Assembly (NCBI GenBank): GCA_031411235.1
Contig: JANOAR010000099.1
Location: 1 to 39,261 of the forward strand
DNA: 39,261 bases
From: JANOAR01 sp031411235
Lineage (GTDB): Bacteria > Verrucomicrobiota > Verrucomicrobiia > Verrucomicrobiales > Verrucomicrobiaceae
Direction of reading: 5' to 3'
Shown: positions 1 through 7,704 of the stretch, one piece after another
How positions within the stretch are numbered: the first letter of the stretch is position 1
Layout: each line of letters begins with the position of its first letter
Position numbers and translations under genes: made by a program
The notes under the pieces: model-generated
The model's input: the letters and a program-made list of their open reading frames with translations, nothing else
Told to the model about the DNA's origin: nothing
The model's database searches: none

Positions 1-68
1 GACGTTTGAATCCGATCGGCCAGAATGGACCCAGGCCCATTGAGTCGGAGCCGAAACCACAGTTGAAT
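1..68 (+). repeat. possible truncated attC-like site at window edge
   Basis: The left edge holds an imperfect inverted repeat centred near position 31 (AATGG and CCATT around a short loop, with weaker outer pairing such as TCCGA on both arms). It ends in GTTGAAT at 62-68, which fits the attC core consensus GTTRRRY. The partner core box would lie before the window. The call rests mainly on similarity to the better hairpins at 1185-1251 and 2206-2271 and on the gene start 42 bases downstream. It is tentative. Confidence 0.25.
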
Positions 69-109
69 GTGGCTAAACAACGTTCACCCAAGCAACTGCG
101 CCACTTGCC

Positions 110-601
110 ATGCCCATCAAATTCCAGATGCAGTTGAGTGAGACATCGAACGATCACGAGACACGCATTTTCATCGGCGATGATGATTATCTGAGTCTTT
201 GTGATCCTGCATTGCTAGGGATTGATCCACCAGAGTTCTTCATTCAGCCGGGTCTCCGAGAGTCGGGGCAATTGCTAGTTGGGCGCTGTGGCTGCGGTTG
301 TGTTGGCTGCGGAGACGAGATGATTGAGACTACTGTTACGGATACTGCGGTTACTTGGGTTGGCCGAAGGCAGGCTCCAGCAGGAATGACATTCAGTCGA
401 TCAGAGTTCTTCGCTGAGCTTGATCGAGCTATCGCTGACACGAGTTGGGAGACAGTCGAGCGCCGCGCCGAGAGGCTCGTTAGTGCGTTGGACTTCTCGC
501 ACTTGGCAGATTCAGGCATTCGGTTTGGTTGGGCCTCAGCCAGATTGAGCCCAGACAGGATTTCTCTGTCCCTCCAACTCGACGAGGGGCAGGGTTATTA
601 G
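110..601 (+). CDS. hypothetical protein with Cys/Gly cluster (putative cassette gene)
   Basis: A 163-residue soluble protein of unknown function. No signal peptide or membrane segment is visible. The one striking feature is a Cys/Gly cluster near residues 59-68 (GRCGCGCVGCGD), which could bind metal or simply form a tight turn. The C-terminal half is rich in charged residues and probably helical. The ATG at 110 is 42 bases after a possible attC core box and has no clear ribosome site. The gene is followed by an attC-like hairpin (about 759-862), so it fits the layout of an integron gene cassette. No function is assigned. Reality of the gene is supported by its length and protein-like composition, not by a recognised domain. 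Confidence 0.6.
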   Translation: MPIKFQMQLSETSNDHETRIFIGDDDYLSLCDPALLGIDPPEFFIQPGLRESGQLLVGRCGCGCVGCGDEMIETTVTDTAVTWVGRRQAPAGMTFSRSEFFAELDRAIADTSWETVERRAERLVSALDFSHLADSGIRFGWASARLSPDRISLSLQLDEGQGY

Positions 602-758
602 TTGATCTGCTCAGTGCCATGGGATCATCATGATTCAGCTATGGCAGTCTCAGCGGTTACCGAACTGCTCCAGTCGCCTGTTGTGGCTTGGAAGGACGTT
701 GTGTATCACGGGCAATCTCGACCTTTATCAGCTGGACCAGCATGGAAGCAGCACACAT

Positions 759-862
759 ACCCCAAATGAGGTCGACAAAACGGATGCAGGCAACGGCTCG
801 GATGGCATCTGTCGTGTCATCAACGCTTGCCGCTCGCCGTCGCCTGATCCGAAGCGTTCGGC
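759..862 (+). repeat. attC-like hairpin a
   Basis: A long imperfect inverted repeat. The left arm 781-807 pairs with the right arm 828-851: CGGAT, CAGGC, ACGGC and GGCA blocks match in order, with single unpaired bases as is usual in attC sites. It is flanked on the right by GTTCGGC (856-862), one base off GTTRRRY, and on the left by a weak partner around ACCCCAAA (759-766). The + strand reads in one frame as ...RMQATARMASVV..., a pattern I associate from memory with recurring intergenic elements of Verrucomicrobia, so this repeat may be what inflates the N-terminus of some predicted proteins in that group. The next gene starts 51 bases downstream. Confidence 0.45.
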
Positions 863-912
863 GTCGCTCGCACATTTTCCAATCAGTCGCAAAAGCCAAG
901 AACCAAACCACT

Positions 913-1107
913 ATGATCCTCACTAAATCCAAGTATCACGCCATCGCGTCCGGGCTTATCGCCTGCGCGTTTGGAACCGTTGCAATCATACTCGGCGACC
1001 ATCACACCGAACTCCTGTTCAAGGTCTTGCTCGCATTCGGTGTCGCACTCGTCCTTGCTGGACTTTTCCTGCTGCGCTACTCGTGGACAATTCACGAGAG
1101 CCGCTAG
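913..1107 (+). CDS. small two-helix membrane protein (putative cassette gene)
   Basis: A 64-residue protein beginning MILTKSKYHAIASG. Two hydrophobic segments, roughly residues 9-25 and 32-50, are joined by a short charged loop (GDHHTE). The C-terminus is polar (YSWTIHESR). An in-frame longer start exists at 688, but its first 75 residues are Arg/Ser-rich and come from the attC-like repeat, so the ATG at 913 is preferred. The gene sits between attC-like hairpins at 759-862 and 1185-1251. Small membrane proteins are frequent in integron cassettes. No specific function is recognised. Confidence 0.5.
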   Translation: MILTKSKYHAIASGLIACAFGTVAIILGDHHTELLFKVLLAFGVALVLAGLFLLRYSWTIHESR

Positions 1108-1184
1108 TCAGTACCAGTCACGCCGTGCAGCGAATCGGGCGAACGTCTCACAGACTTGAACGCAAAACCTGAATCGACCGCAAT

Positions 1185-1251
1185 GCCGAACATTAAAGGT
1201 TGCATGTCAGACGAGTGTAGCGAGGCCTGACATTGCACCTTTGGGTTGAAC
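1185..1251 (+). repeat. attC-like hairpin b
   Basis: A 67-bp imperfect inverted repeat. GCCGAAC (1185-1191) on the left and GTTGAAC (1245-1251) on the right match or nearly match the paired attC core boxes RYYYAAC and GTTRRRY. The arms AAAGGTTGCATGTCAG and CTGACATTGCACCTTT pair except for one extrahelical base on each side. The loop is about 15 bases. Size and design match the hairpin at 2206-2271, although the sequences differ, which is the behaviour expected of attC sites. Confidence 0.5.
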
Positions 1252-1644
1252 AAGCCCGTGTCCCCGGACGAGCCATCGCTCTTATAGCGTTTTATGTTTA
1301 GCAGCCCTGTTGCGGCACTGCTGGCTCGGTTTTTGAGCCGCTACATTTAGGGTTCTGGTGGCTGGTTTTTGAGTGTCTTCCAACGGGTTTGGCCGTGCTT
1401 GCGATCCCACACTGAGCAACTTGCTAAAAACAACGCCATTCACCCGCTGCCAAATGTCTCCCAACCTAGCCTTCACAAGACGCTCCAAAAGGCCTCGCCG
1501 CGCAGCGGCTTCGTTCAACTATGCGCTACGACGAACGGCTCCGGCTTTCACGCTGGCTGCTCCGCCGCCTGCGCCCGCGCAACTACCGCGCCACGCTCTG
1601 CTGTCGCTGAGCCATTGAGCGCGTTTTTTCCTCAAATCACTCTT
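1252..1644. other. non-coding stretch ahead of the Cld-like gene
   Basis: About 390 bases without a convincing gene. Positions 1490-1615 read in different frames as strings such as YALRRTAPAF and QLCATTNGSGF, which I associate from memory with repeated intergenic elements in Verrucomicrobia. Both frames run on into Ser/Ala/Pro-rich text. An open frame covers this stretch in phase with the downstream gene, but it is judged to be an artefact. A remnant of an older cassette or a repeat element is the likeliest content. Confidence 0.35.
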
Positions 1645-2211
1645 ATGGACAGCCGTTTTTATACATTCGTGGGTGGTGACACTGGCCAGTGGAGCCTTGT
1701 CTCTATGCAGACAGTCATCGGGCAATCGATGGAGACAGCACCACGCCTCGATATTCAGAACGCCAATCTGCAAGAACTTCCCATTGGCTCACGATGGCTC
1801 TTGCGAGGCGTCACTAGCAACCAACGCTATGTCACGCGACCAGAGCAAGCCTCTCTCGTCGCGTCACAGGCGGGACTTGGCCGACCAGAAGCGACATGCG
1901 CGGCACTCATCCCAATTACCAAGACTCCTGCATGGTGGGCGCTCACTCAGGACGAGCGGCGTGACATCTTTGAGGCGCGCTCCTCGCATATCGCCACGGG
2001 ACTGCGCTATTTGCCAGCCATTGCGCGCCGACTCCACCACAGTCGAGACCTTGGCGAGCCATTCGACTTTCTCACTTGGTTCGAGTATGCGCCCTCAGAC
2101 GCTACGGCATTTGACGACCTTGTGGCCGCACTCCGCGCCACGGAAGAATGGAACTACGTCGAACGCGAAGTAGATATACGCCTCATCCGCAATGATACCC
2201 AAGTGGCCTAA
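1645..2211 (+). CDS. chlorite dismutase-like heme family protein (putative cassette gene)
   Basis: A 188-residue protein of the chlorite dismutase/HemQ superfamily (short, single-domain form). Family-like blocks are RGVTSNQRYVTR (about 54-65), a WW pair after ITKTP (91-98), RYLPAIARRLHHSRDLGEPF (121-140), FLTWFEYAP and the C-terminal EWNYVEREVDIRL. His131 or His132 is the likely axial heme ligand. True chlorite dismutases carry a distal Arg about 13 residues further on; here those positions are Thr144/Trp145, so chlorite breakdown is doubtful, though the alignment is by eye. The start at 1645 removes a Ser/Ala-rich in-frame extension from 1369. The stop codon lies inside the left core box of an attC-like hairpin, as is typical for integron cassettes. 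Confidence 0.8.
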   Translation: MDSRFYTFVGGDTGQWSLVSMQTVIGQSMETAPRLDIQNANLQELPIGSRWLLRGVTSNQRYVTRPEQASLVASQAGLGRPEATCAALIPITKTPAWWALTQDERRDIFEARSSHIATGLRYLPAIARRLHHSRDLGEPFDFLTWFEYAPSDATAFDDLVAALRATEEWNYVEREVDIRLIRNDTQVA

Positions 2212-2271
2212 CGACCCCACGATGAAAGCCAAAAGCGTCTTTTGCTCTTCATGGGCTGACGAATGTTGGCA
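2206..2271 (+). repeat. attC-like hairpin c
   Basis: A 66-bp imperfect inverted repeat overlapping the stop codon of the Cld-like gene. The left core box GCCTAAC (2206-2212) fits RYYYAAC exactly; the right box GTTGGCA (2265-2271) is one base off. The inner arms ATGAAAGCCAAAA and TTTTGCTCTTCAT pair around the loop GCGTC with single extrahelical bases. It is nearly the same length as hairpin b and marks the right end of the putative cassette run. The next gene is on the other strand. Confidence 0.5.
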
Positions 2272-2294
2272 AGAGCACAACGGTCAAGACCGCC

Positions 2295-3881
2295 TCACGC
2301 CTTCTGCAAAACAATAAGCGTGATGTCGTCGCCGCTGGCTTTGCCGCCGACGAAGGCGTTCACTTCGTCCATGATTCGATCGACCACGGCTTTGGCGCCG
2401 TGTTTGGCTTCTTGGGCGAGGATGGTTTGGATGCGTTGCTCGCCGAATTCATCGCCTTCGGCGTCTTCGGCTTCATTGACGCCGTCGGTGTAAAGCAGCA
2501 GGCAGTCGCCGCTGGCCATGCTGAAGGTGAAGTCCTTGGTCACGCGCTCGAAGACTTCGCCCTTGTCGATGCCGACGCCTAGGCCACCGGGGCGCAGGGT
2601 CTCGACTTTGCCGGTGCTGGCGTGCCAGAGGAGGGGCTCGGGATGACCAGCGCGGGCGAGGGTGATGGTGTCGCCCCCCGTGTTAATAACGAAGTAGATC
2701 ATGCTGACGAAGGTGTCCTCGTTAACGTCGTCGTACACTTGGCGGTTCACCTTGGCCAAGACGGCGGCGGGCGAGTCGGTGCGCTGCGCGTAGGCCTGCA
2801 AGGCGCTGCGACAGGTCGCGGCGACGAGGGCGGCGGGCAGGCCTTTGCCCGAGACATCGGCGATGACTGCGCCGAAGGTTCCTTGCTGCGGCTGCACGTA
2901 GTCGTAGAAGTCGCCGCTGAGCACGCGTGCGGGGCGATTTTTTCCGGCGACGACGAAGCCTTCGATCTCGGGCTCGCTCTCGGGCAAGAGGATGCGCTGC
3001 ACGTCGCCAGCGGTCTTCAGTTCGGCCTCCAGCAGGCGTTTGCTCTGCAACTCCTGGTTGGTCATGGCGTGGCCCAGGGCGAAGGCGGCTTGCTCGATGA
3101 GTGAACAGAAGACTTCAAAATCATTGGCCGTGTAGTGGCGTGTGCCGCTGGGCGCGGTGAGGGCGAGGACGCCGAGCTTGCGGTCGCCGGAGGTGACGGG
3201 GCCGACGAGCACGGTGGTGTCGCGCTGCGGGTCATTCTCCTGGCCCATGGACTTGAGCTGCGGGTGGGCGAGGAGTTCGCGCAGCAGTTCGGGTTTCTGT
3301 TGGGTGAAGGCTTGGCCGATGACGCCGCTGCCGGGTGTCACGGTCTGCAAGCGCAGCGTGCTGAGCAGGGAGGAGGGGTTGGCCTCGCACTGCGCGAGGG
3401 TGGCGGCGGTGAGCGGTAGCAGGGGGGCGCATTTCTCGGAGTAATAGCGTGGCACGAGGGCGCTGGCTGCCTCGTCGAATACGTAGAGGGCACCGCCAGC
3501 GCTGTTGGTCACTTTGACGACGCCTTCGACGATGAAGCGATGCAGGGAGCTTTCGCGGCCATCGCGTGCGGTGGCATTGCCCAACTCATGCAGGAAGCGA
3601 AACATGCGCCGCTCTTCCACGACGATGGCTTCCTGCTCGGCCTGGAGACGCAGGTGCTCGCTCTGCAAGGCTTCCACCTTGTAACGTCGCTGCCGAGCCA
3701 GCCGCCCAGCGACGATAAAGCCGATACCGGTGAGTAAGGCCAGTAGCAGGGAGATCAGTATCACTGGAGTCATCGCGCGAAGCGTCTTCGATATGGCGCG
3801 AACGCTGGCTTTGTCAAACTGTGCGGGGATTTGATCGCGCAATGTTAAAATCACAAAAACTAGTACGGCAGAGCATTGCAT
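2295..3881 (-). CDS. membrane-anchored GAF/SpoIIE-type PP2C phosphatase
   Basis: Up to 528 residues. A membrane helix lies at about 38-59, followed by a basic, helical linker (60-100), a GAF sensor domain (about 105-275) and a C-terminal SpoIIE/RsbU-type serine phosphatase domain (about 300-527). Phosphatase motifs seen are GDFYDY (323-328), ADVSGKGLPA (341-350), LLLYTDGVNEAED and GDDITLIVL, covering the metal-binding aspartates. Such enzymes usually dephosphorylate an anti-sigma-factor antagonist or act as a response output. No partner kinase or STAS protein is in the window. The gene starts 96 bases from pelD in the opposite direction, so it could share regulation with the Pel genes. A shorter start at 3773 (MTPVILIS) would give 492 residues beginning at the membrane helix. 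Confidence 0.88.
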   Translation of the reverse strand: MQCSAVLVFVILTLRDQIPAQFDKASVRAISKTLRAMTPVILISLLLALLTGIGFIVAGRLARQRRYKVEALQSEHLRLQAEQEAIVVEERRMFRFLHELGNATARDGRESSLHRFIVEGVVKVTNSAGGALYVFDEAASALVPRYYSEKCAPLLPLTAATLAQCEANPSSLLSTLRLQTVTPGSGVIGQAFTQQKPELLRELLAHPQLKSMGQENDPQRDTTVLVGPVTSGDRKLGVLALTAPSGTRHYTANDFEVFCSLIEQAAFALGHAMTNQELQSKRLLEAELKTAGDVQRILLPESEPEIEGFVVAGKNRPARVLSGDFYDYVQPQQGTFGAVIADVSGKGLPAALVAATCRSALQAYAQRTDSPAAVLAKVNRQVYDDVNEDTFVSMIYFVINTGGDTITLARAGHPEPLLWHASTGKVETLRPGGLGVGIDKGEVFERVTKDFTFSMASGDCLLLYTDGVNEAEDAEGDEFGEQRIQTILAQEAKHGAKAVVDRIMDEVNAFVGGKASGDDITLIVLQKA

Positions 3882-3977
3882 TATTACAGTGGAGCGAGTT
3901 AATTATGGCCCGCATTGCGCCAAAGGTCATTCTGAGCCTCGCCATGCGGCTTCCTATTTACCCCCCTCACTGACTGC

Positions 3978-5249
3978 ATGGAGAGCCCCACCGAACCTAG
4001 TTTAGCCAAAGGTATTCGCGATATTATCGTCATTGGCGGCATCATTGGCGGGGTGAATGCAGCGGTGTCGCGGGGCGATTTTGGCTGGTTACAGATGAAT
4101 CCCACGCCCTGGCTCATCCTCCCAACGCTGATAGGTGCGAGGTATGGCGTCTTCATGGGGGTAGCGGCGGGGATTGCCGCCGGGCTGGGGATTTCGATGG
4201 CGCAGGCTCGCGAGCATGGGCTGGTGGTGCAGGCGGTGTCGCAGCATCATCCTTTCTTCTTCAGCGCCTTGATTGTGGCTGGCTTCGTCGCGGGGGAATT
4301 CCAGCGCTATGCGAAGGGACGCAGCCGGGAATTGCTCGAAACGACGCATGGCCAGGCCGAGGACTTGTATCGTGTACGGGCCGAGCTGGAGCTATGCCGC
4401 GAGACGCGCCAGGCCTTGCAGCGCCACCTCGCCGTGCATCAGGCGGCGACGGCCAGCCTGGACGATGACTTGCGCAAGCTCATCACAGGCAAGCCCGGCG
4501 AACTGCTCGATAGTCTGCTCGCCCTGCTCCAGCAGCACGCGCAGATTATCTCCGCTGCTATCTACAAGGTCGCGGGGGGCAAGCTCATCCGCCTCGCCGT
4601 CATCGAGCCCACCGAGGCCCTGGCGGAGACGCTGCGCATCGACGAAGTGCCGCTCGCGGCGAAGGCTCTGGATGAAACCACCATCGCCTCGGTGAAGGAT
4701 CCGCTGACCACCAGCACCAGCCAGCCATTCCTGGTCGCCGTGCCCTTTGCCGACGTGAAAGGCGCGGGCGTCTTGATCATCCAGGACATGCCGTTGCAAG
4801 CCTTTGACTGGCAGCACCTCGCCCGCATCGACCTCATCCTGCACTGGACGTTTGCCCTGCTGCGCCATCGCGAGGACTTGGGCGGCGGTCGCCAAGGCGT
4901 GCCCCTGGTGCTGATGGAGGACTTCATGGTGCTGCTCGGGCAGGCCTTGCAGGCCGAGGCGACGCATTCGCTGCCCTCCGCCGTCATTCGTGTGGACTTC
5001 AACAACCTCGACCAAGCCAAAAACCCTCGCGTCGAGAAGCAACTCCTCGCCAGCCTACCCGCCACCGCGCTAGCCACCCGGCTACCCGCACACGGCAGCC
5101 TCATTGTCCTGTTGCCCTTTGGCGGGGAAATGGAAGCCGAAGCCGCCAGCCGAGCCCTCAACACCACCAGCAACGACCTGCGCCTCTGCCACTACATCGT
5201 CGTCGGTCCCGCCGATACGCAGACCTTCTGGTCCCACATCATGCAGTAG
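3978..5249 (+). CDS. pelD: PelD-like membrane GAF/degenerate GGDEF protein
   Basis: A 423-residue protein with PelD architecture. Membrane helices fill residues 14-107, with the PelD-like stretch PWLILPTLIGARYG at 44-57. A helical linker (about 115-165) precedes a GAF domain (about 170-300) and a degenerate GGDEF-like domain (about 308-423). In Pseudomonas, PelD binds c-di-GMP through an RxxD site in its GGDEF-like domain and activates Pel polymer synthesis with PelE, PelF and PelG. Here the GGDEF signature is replaced (residues 368-374, RLPAHGS), and the place where RxxD should sit reads PATA (361-364). The pelE and pelF genes follow at once in the same direction. Identity rests on the order of neighbours as well as on domain layout. 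Confidence 0.82.
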   Translation: MESPTEPSLAKGIRDIIVIGGIIGGVNAAVSRGDFGWLQMNPTPWLILPTLIGARYGVFMGVAAGIAAGLGISMAQAREHGLVVQAVSQHHPFFFSALIVAGFVAGEFQRYAKGRSRELLETTHGQAEDLYRVRAELELCRETRQALQRHLAVHQAATASLDDDLRKLITGKPGELLDSLLALLQQHAQIISAAIYKVAGGKLIRLAVIEPTEALAETLRIDEVPLAAKALDETTIASVKDPLTTSTSQPFLVAVPFADVKGAGVLIIQDMPLQAFDWQHLARIDLILHWTFALLRHREDLGGGRQGVPLVLMEDFMVLLGQALQAEATHSLPSAVIRVDFNNLDQAKNPRVEKQLLASLPATALATRLPAHGSLIVLLPFGGEMEAEAASRALNTTSNDLRLCHYIVVGPADTQTFWSHIMQ

Positions 5250-5280
5250 CGGCAACCGCAGTCCCTCCCCTCCCGTCCCC

Positions 5281-5961
5281 GTGCCCTTTCATCCCGTCAT
5301 CATTCTCGCCGCCTTAGCCCTGCTGCCCCTACTCGTCTCGTGGGTCATCGCCATCATCCCCTCGCGGCGGGTGCTGGCCACGGGCTTGCGCAGTGGCAAT
5401 CCCCTCGCCGAGGCACCGCTAGCACCGCTCGCGGATGTGGTGCCCGAGCCACTCGTCCACCTCAGCCGGGCGCTCTCGGCCAAGGACATGGAAGGCTTCA
5501 TCCTCGGCATGAGGCACCTGCCCATCACCGACACCGCGCCGCTGCTGCGCCGCTACGTGCGATGCAGTGACCCCGCGCTCCAGCTCTATGCCCAGAGCAT
5601 CCTGCAAGAAGGGCGCGACCGCTTGCAGCACAACTACCACCTGTTGCAACACGCCGACCCCACCGACGCTCGCAAGGCCGCCTGGCTGCTCGAAGTCGGC
5701 CTCGCCCTCGCCCACCCCTCGCTCGCCACCCAGGCCGAGCGGCCCGGCCTGCTCGCCCACGTCGCCCACTTCGCCACCCAACGGCTCGAAACGGCCCCGC
5801 ACGAGCCCATGCTCATCGCCCAGGCAGCGCGAGTCTTCCTCGCGGCAGACAAAGCTGGCTACGCGCAGCTCGTCATCAACAAGCTCCCCGCCTCGTCGCG
5901 GCTGCGCCAGGAACTCGAGAAACCCATCGCCTGTGCCCTGCACCTGAACCGAGCCGCCTGA
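5281..5961 (+). CDS. pelE: PelE-like membrane-anchored helical repeat protein
   Basis: About 226 residues from a GTG at 5281. One strong hydrophobic helix lies near the N-terminus (about residues 5-26, HPVIILAALALLPLLVSWVI). An all-helical, Leu/Ala-rich soluble part resembling TPR or HEAT repeats follows. Pseudomonas PelE is a small inner-membrane TPR-like protein that binds PelD. The position between pelD and pelF is the main reason for the name, as the sequence itself diverges quickly in this family. The open frame extends upstream to a TTG at 5104 inside pelD, but that part is Ser/Pro-rich and reads as a shadow. The GTG start, 31 bases after the pelD stop, has no Shine-Dalgarno sequence and remains uncertain. 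Confidence 0.65.
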   Translation: MPFHPVIILAALALLPLLVSWVIAIIPSRRVLATGLRSGNPLAEAPLAPLADVVPEPLVHLSRALSAKDMEGFILGMRHLPITDTAPLLRRYVRCSDPALQLYAQSILQEGRDRLQHNYHLLQHADPTDARKAAWLLEVGLALAHPSLATQAERPGLLAHVAHFATQRLETAPHEPMLIAQAARVFLAADKAGYAQLVINKLPASSRLRQELEKPIACALHLNRAA

Positions 5962-6004
5962 AGCCTCTGGCCTATTTCAAAAGCTCAACGCTTACCTCCC
6001 TCCT

Positions 6005-7543
6005 TTGAAATCGCACGCCCCCCAGCCCGCCGCCGACATCTGCCTCGTCCTCGAAGGCACCTACCCGTACGTCTCCGGCGGCGTCTCCACCTGGGTGCAT
6101 CAGATCATCGAAATGTTCCCCCAGTGGACGTTCTCCATCCTCTATCTCGGAGCCCAGCGCGACCCTGCCGCGAAATACAAGTACACCCTGCCCCGCAACC
6201 TCATTGCCATCGAGGAAATCTACCTCTTCGACCTCAGCAGCGAGCCCGCCCATGCCACCGCAACCCTCGTGCCCGCCAAGTGGCGCCCCCTGCACGAGAG
6301 CGTGCGCAAGCTGGGTGTGCGAGCCCCCAGCGGCGAGCCCCATGAGTTCGAGCTACTGCGCTCCATCATGGCCCACATCACCCAGAATCCCCGTGTCAGC
6401 TTTGATACCTTTTGGAACTCGCAGGCCACCTGGAGCGTCGTCCATGAGCTATACGACCGCTACGCCCACGACGAGTCCTTCCTCGACTTCTACTGGACTA
6501 CCTGCTTCCTCATCCAGCCCCTCTGGCGACTCGCGCATGGCCTCTCGCGCCTGCCCCAGGCCAAGGTTTATCACAGCGCCTGCACCGGCTACGCAGGCAT
6601 CGCCGCCGCCCTCGCCTCGGCCCAGACCAAGCGCCCCCTCATCCTCACCGAGCACGGCATCTACCTGCGCGAGCGCATCGCCGACATCTGCCGTTCCCCC
6701 TGGATCCCCGACCAACTCGTGCAGCGCCCCAACCTGAACGAACCCCTCGGCAGCCTACGCCGCCTATGGATCGGCTTCTTCGATGTCGTCGGGCGCATGT
6801 GTTACAACCAGTCGCAGGACATCGTCTCGCTCTTCGGCAACAACGCCAAAGCCCAGCAGCACTTCGGGGCCGACCCCGCCAAGATCACCATCATCCCCAA
6901 CGGCATCCGCACCGAAGACTTCGCCCCCCTGCACACCCAGCGCCTCGCCCGCCGAGCTGCTGAGCCCGAAAGCCAAGTCATCGGCTTCCTCGGTCGCGTC
7001 GTCACCATCAAGGACGTGAAAACCCTGCTGCGCACCGCGCGCAAAGTCTGCGACGAACTGCCCCAGGCCCGCTTCCTGATCGCCGGCCCCACCGAGGAAG
7101 AACCCGAGTACTACGAGCAGTGCCTCGACCTCACCATCCAGCTCGGCGTGATGACCCAGGTCGAATTTCTCGGCCCCACCCAGCGCGATGGCTTCCTGCC
7201 CACGCTCGACTTGATGCTCCTCACTAGCTTCAGCGAAGGCCTGCCGTTTGTGATCATCGAATCCCTCGCCGCCGGTGTCCCCGTCGTCTCCACCGACGTC
7301 GGCGCGTGCAGCGAACTGCTCAACGGCAGCCCCGAGGAATCCCCTGCTCACGGCCCCGCCGGCCTCATCGCCGAAGTCGGCAACAGCGACGAACTCGCCC
7401 AAGCCATCATCCGCCTCCTCACCCACCCCCAGGAACTCGACCAAATGACCGAAGCCGGGCTCAAGCGCGTCGCCGCCCTCTACCATGAAGACGCCATCAA
7501 AGCCGCCTACGAGACGCTGTACACCCGGTGCATCGGGTATTGA
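6005..7543 (+). CDS. pelF: PelF glycosyltransferase (GT4), Pel polysaccharide polymerase
   Basis: A 512-residue cytosolic GT4-family glycosyltransferase matching PelF in length (about 507 in Pseudomonas) and in its N-terminal signature CLVLEGTYPYVSGGVSTWVH. The C-terminal nucleotide-sugar domain shows IGFLGRVVTIKDVKTL and the EX7E pair Glu411/Glu419 in EGLPFVIIE, followed by SLAAGVPVVSTDVG. PelF adds sugar from a UDP-activated donor to the Pel chain and works with PelD, PelE and PelG at the inner membrane. The start is a TTG (AAA TCG CAC follows) 43 bases after pelE, because no ATG precedes the conserved CLVLEG block. Strong call. Confidence 0.95.
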   Translation: MKSHAPQPAADICLVLEGTYPYVSGGVSTWVHQIIEMFPQWTFSILYLGAQRDPAAKYKYTLPRNLIAIEEIYLFDLSSEPAHATATLVPAKWRPLHESVRKLGVRAPSGEPHEFELLRSIMAHITQNPRVSFDTFWNSQATWSVVHELYDRYAHDESFLDFYWTTCFLIQPLWRLAHGLSRLPQAKVYHSACTGYAGIAAALASAQTKRPLILTEHGIYLRERIADICRSPWIPDQLVQRPNLNEPLGSLRRLWIGFFDVVGRMCYNQSQDIVSLFGNNAKAQQHFGADPAKITIIPNGIRTEDFAPLHTQRLARRAAEPESQVIGFLGRVVTIKDVKTLLRTARKVCDELPQARFLIAGPTEEEPEYYEQCLDLTIQLGVMTQVEFLGPTQRDGFLPTLDLMLLTSFSEGLPFVIIESLAAGVPVVSTDVGACSELLNGSPEESPAHGPAGLIAEVGNSDELAQAIIRLLTHPQELDQMTEAGLKRVAALYHEDAIKAAYETLYTRCIGY

Positions 7544-7653
7544 CCCCTCTCCCGACTGTCCCCTCCCCTGTGCTGACCGACACCGACCCTTGTGACGACT
7601 GTATGAGCCCCTACATCCAACCGAATGAACCCTTTCATCCAATCGGATGCCCC

Positions 7654-7692
7654 CATTCATCACTTATCACTCATCATTCCTAATTCCTAATT
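7654..7692. repeat. heptameric degenerate repeat (family A)
   Basis: Between pelF and pelG. Read on the minus strand it runs as 7-base units TTAGGAA, TTAGGAA, TGATGAG, TGATAAG, TGATGAA. A related run with ATGAATG/ATGAGTG units is at 31184-31214. Just upstream (about 7614-7650) is a loose inverted repeat with CATCC ... GGATG. The 161-base spacer otherwise holds pyrimidine-rich sequence and no gene. Confidence 0.6.
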
Positions 7693-7704
7693 TCCCCCTC
7701 CCCC

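Noticed and set aside
688..912. N-terminal extension of the small membrane protein
   Set aside because: Arg/Ser-rich text produced by reading through the attC-like repeat; the ATG at 913 gives a sensible membrane protein.
1369..1644. Longer start for the chlorite-dismutase-like gene
   Set aside because: The extra 92 residues are Ser/Ala/Pro-rich, unlike the family, and overlie repeat sequence.
4562..5173. Large minus-strand open frames inside pelD
   Set aside because: Shadow frames from high G+C codon usage; Ser/Arg-rich with no domain.
5104..5280. TTG start of pelE inside pelD
   Set aside because: The extra 59 residues are Ser/Pro-rich shadow of pelD; the GTG at 5281 leads straight into the membrane helix.
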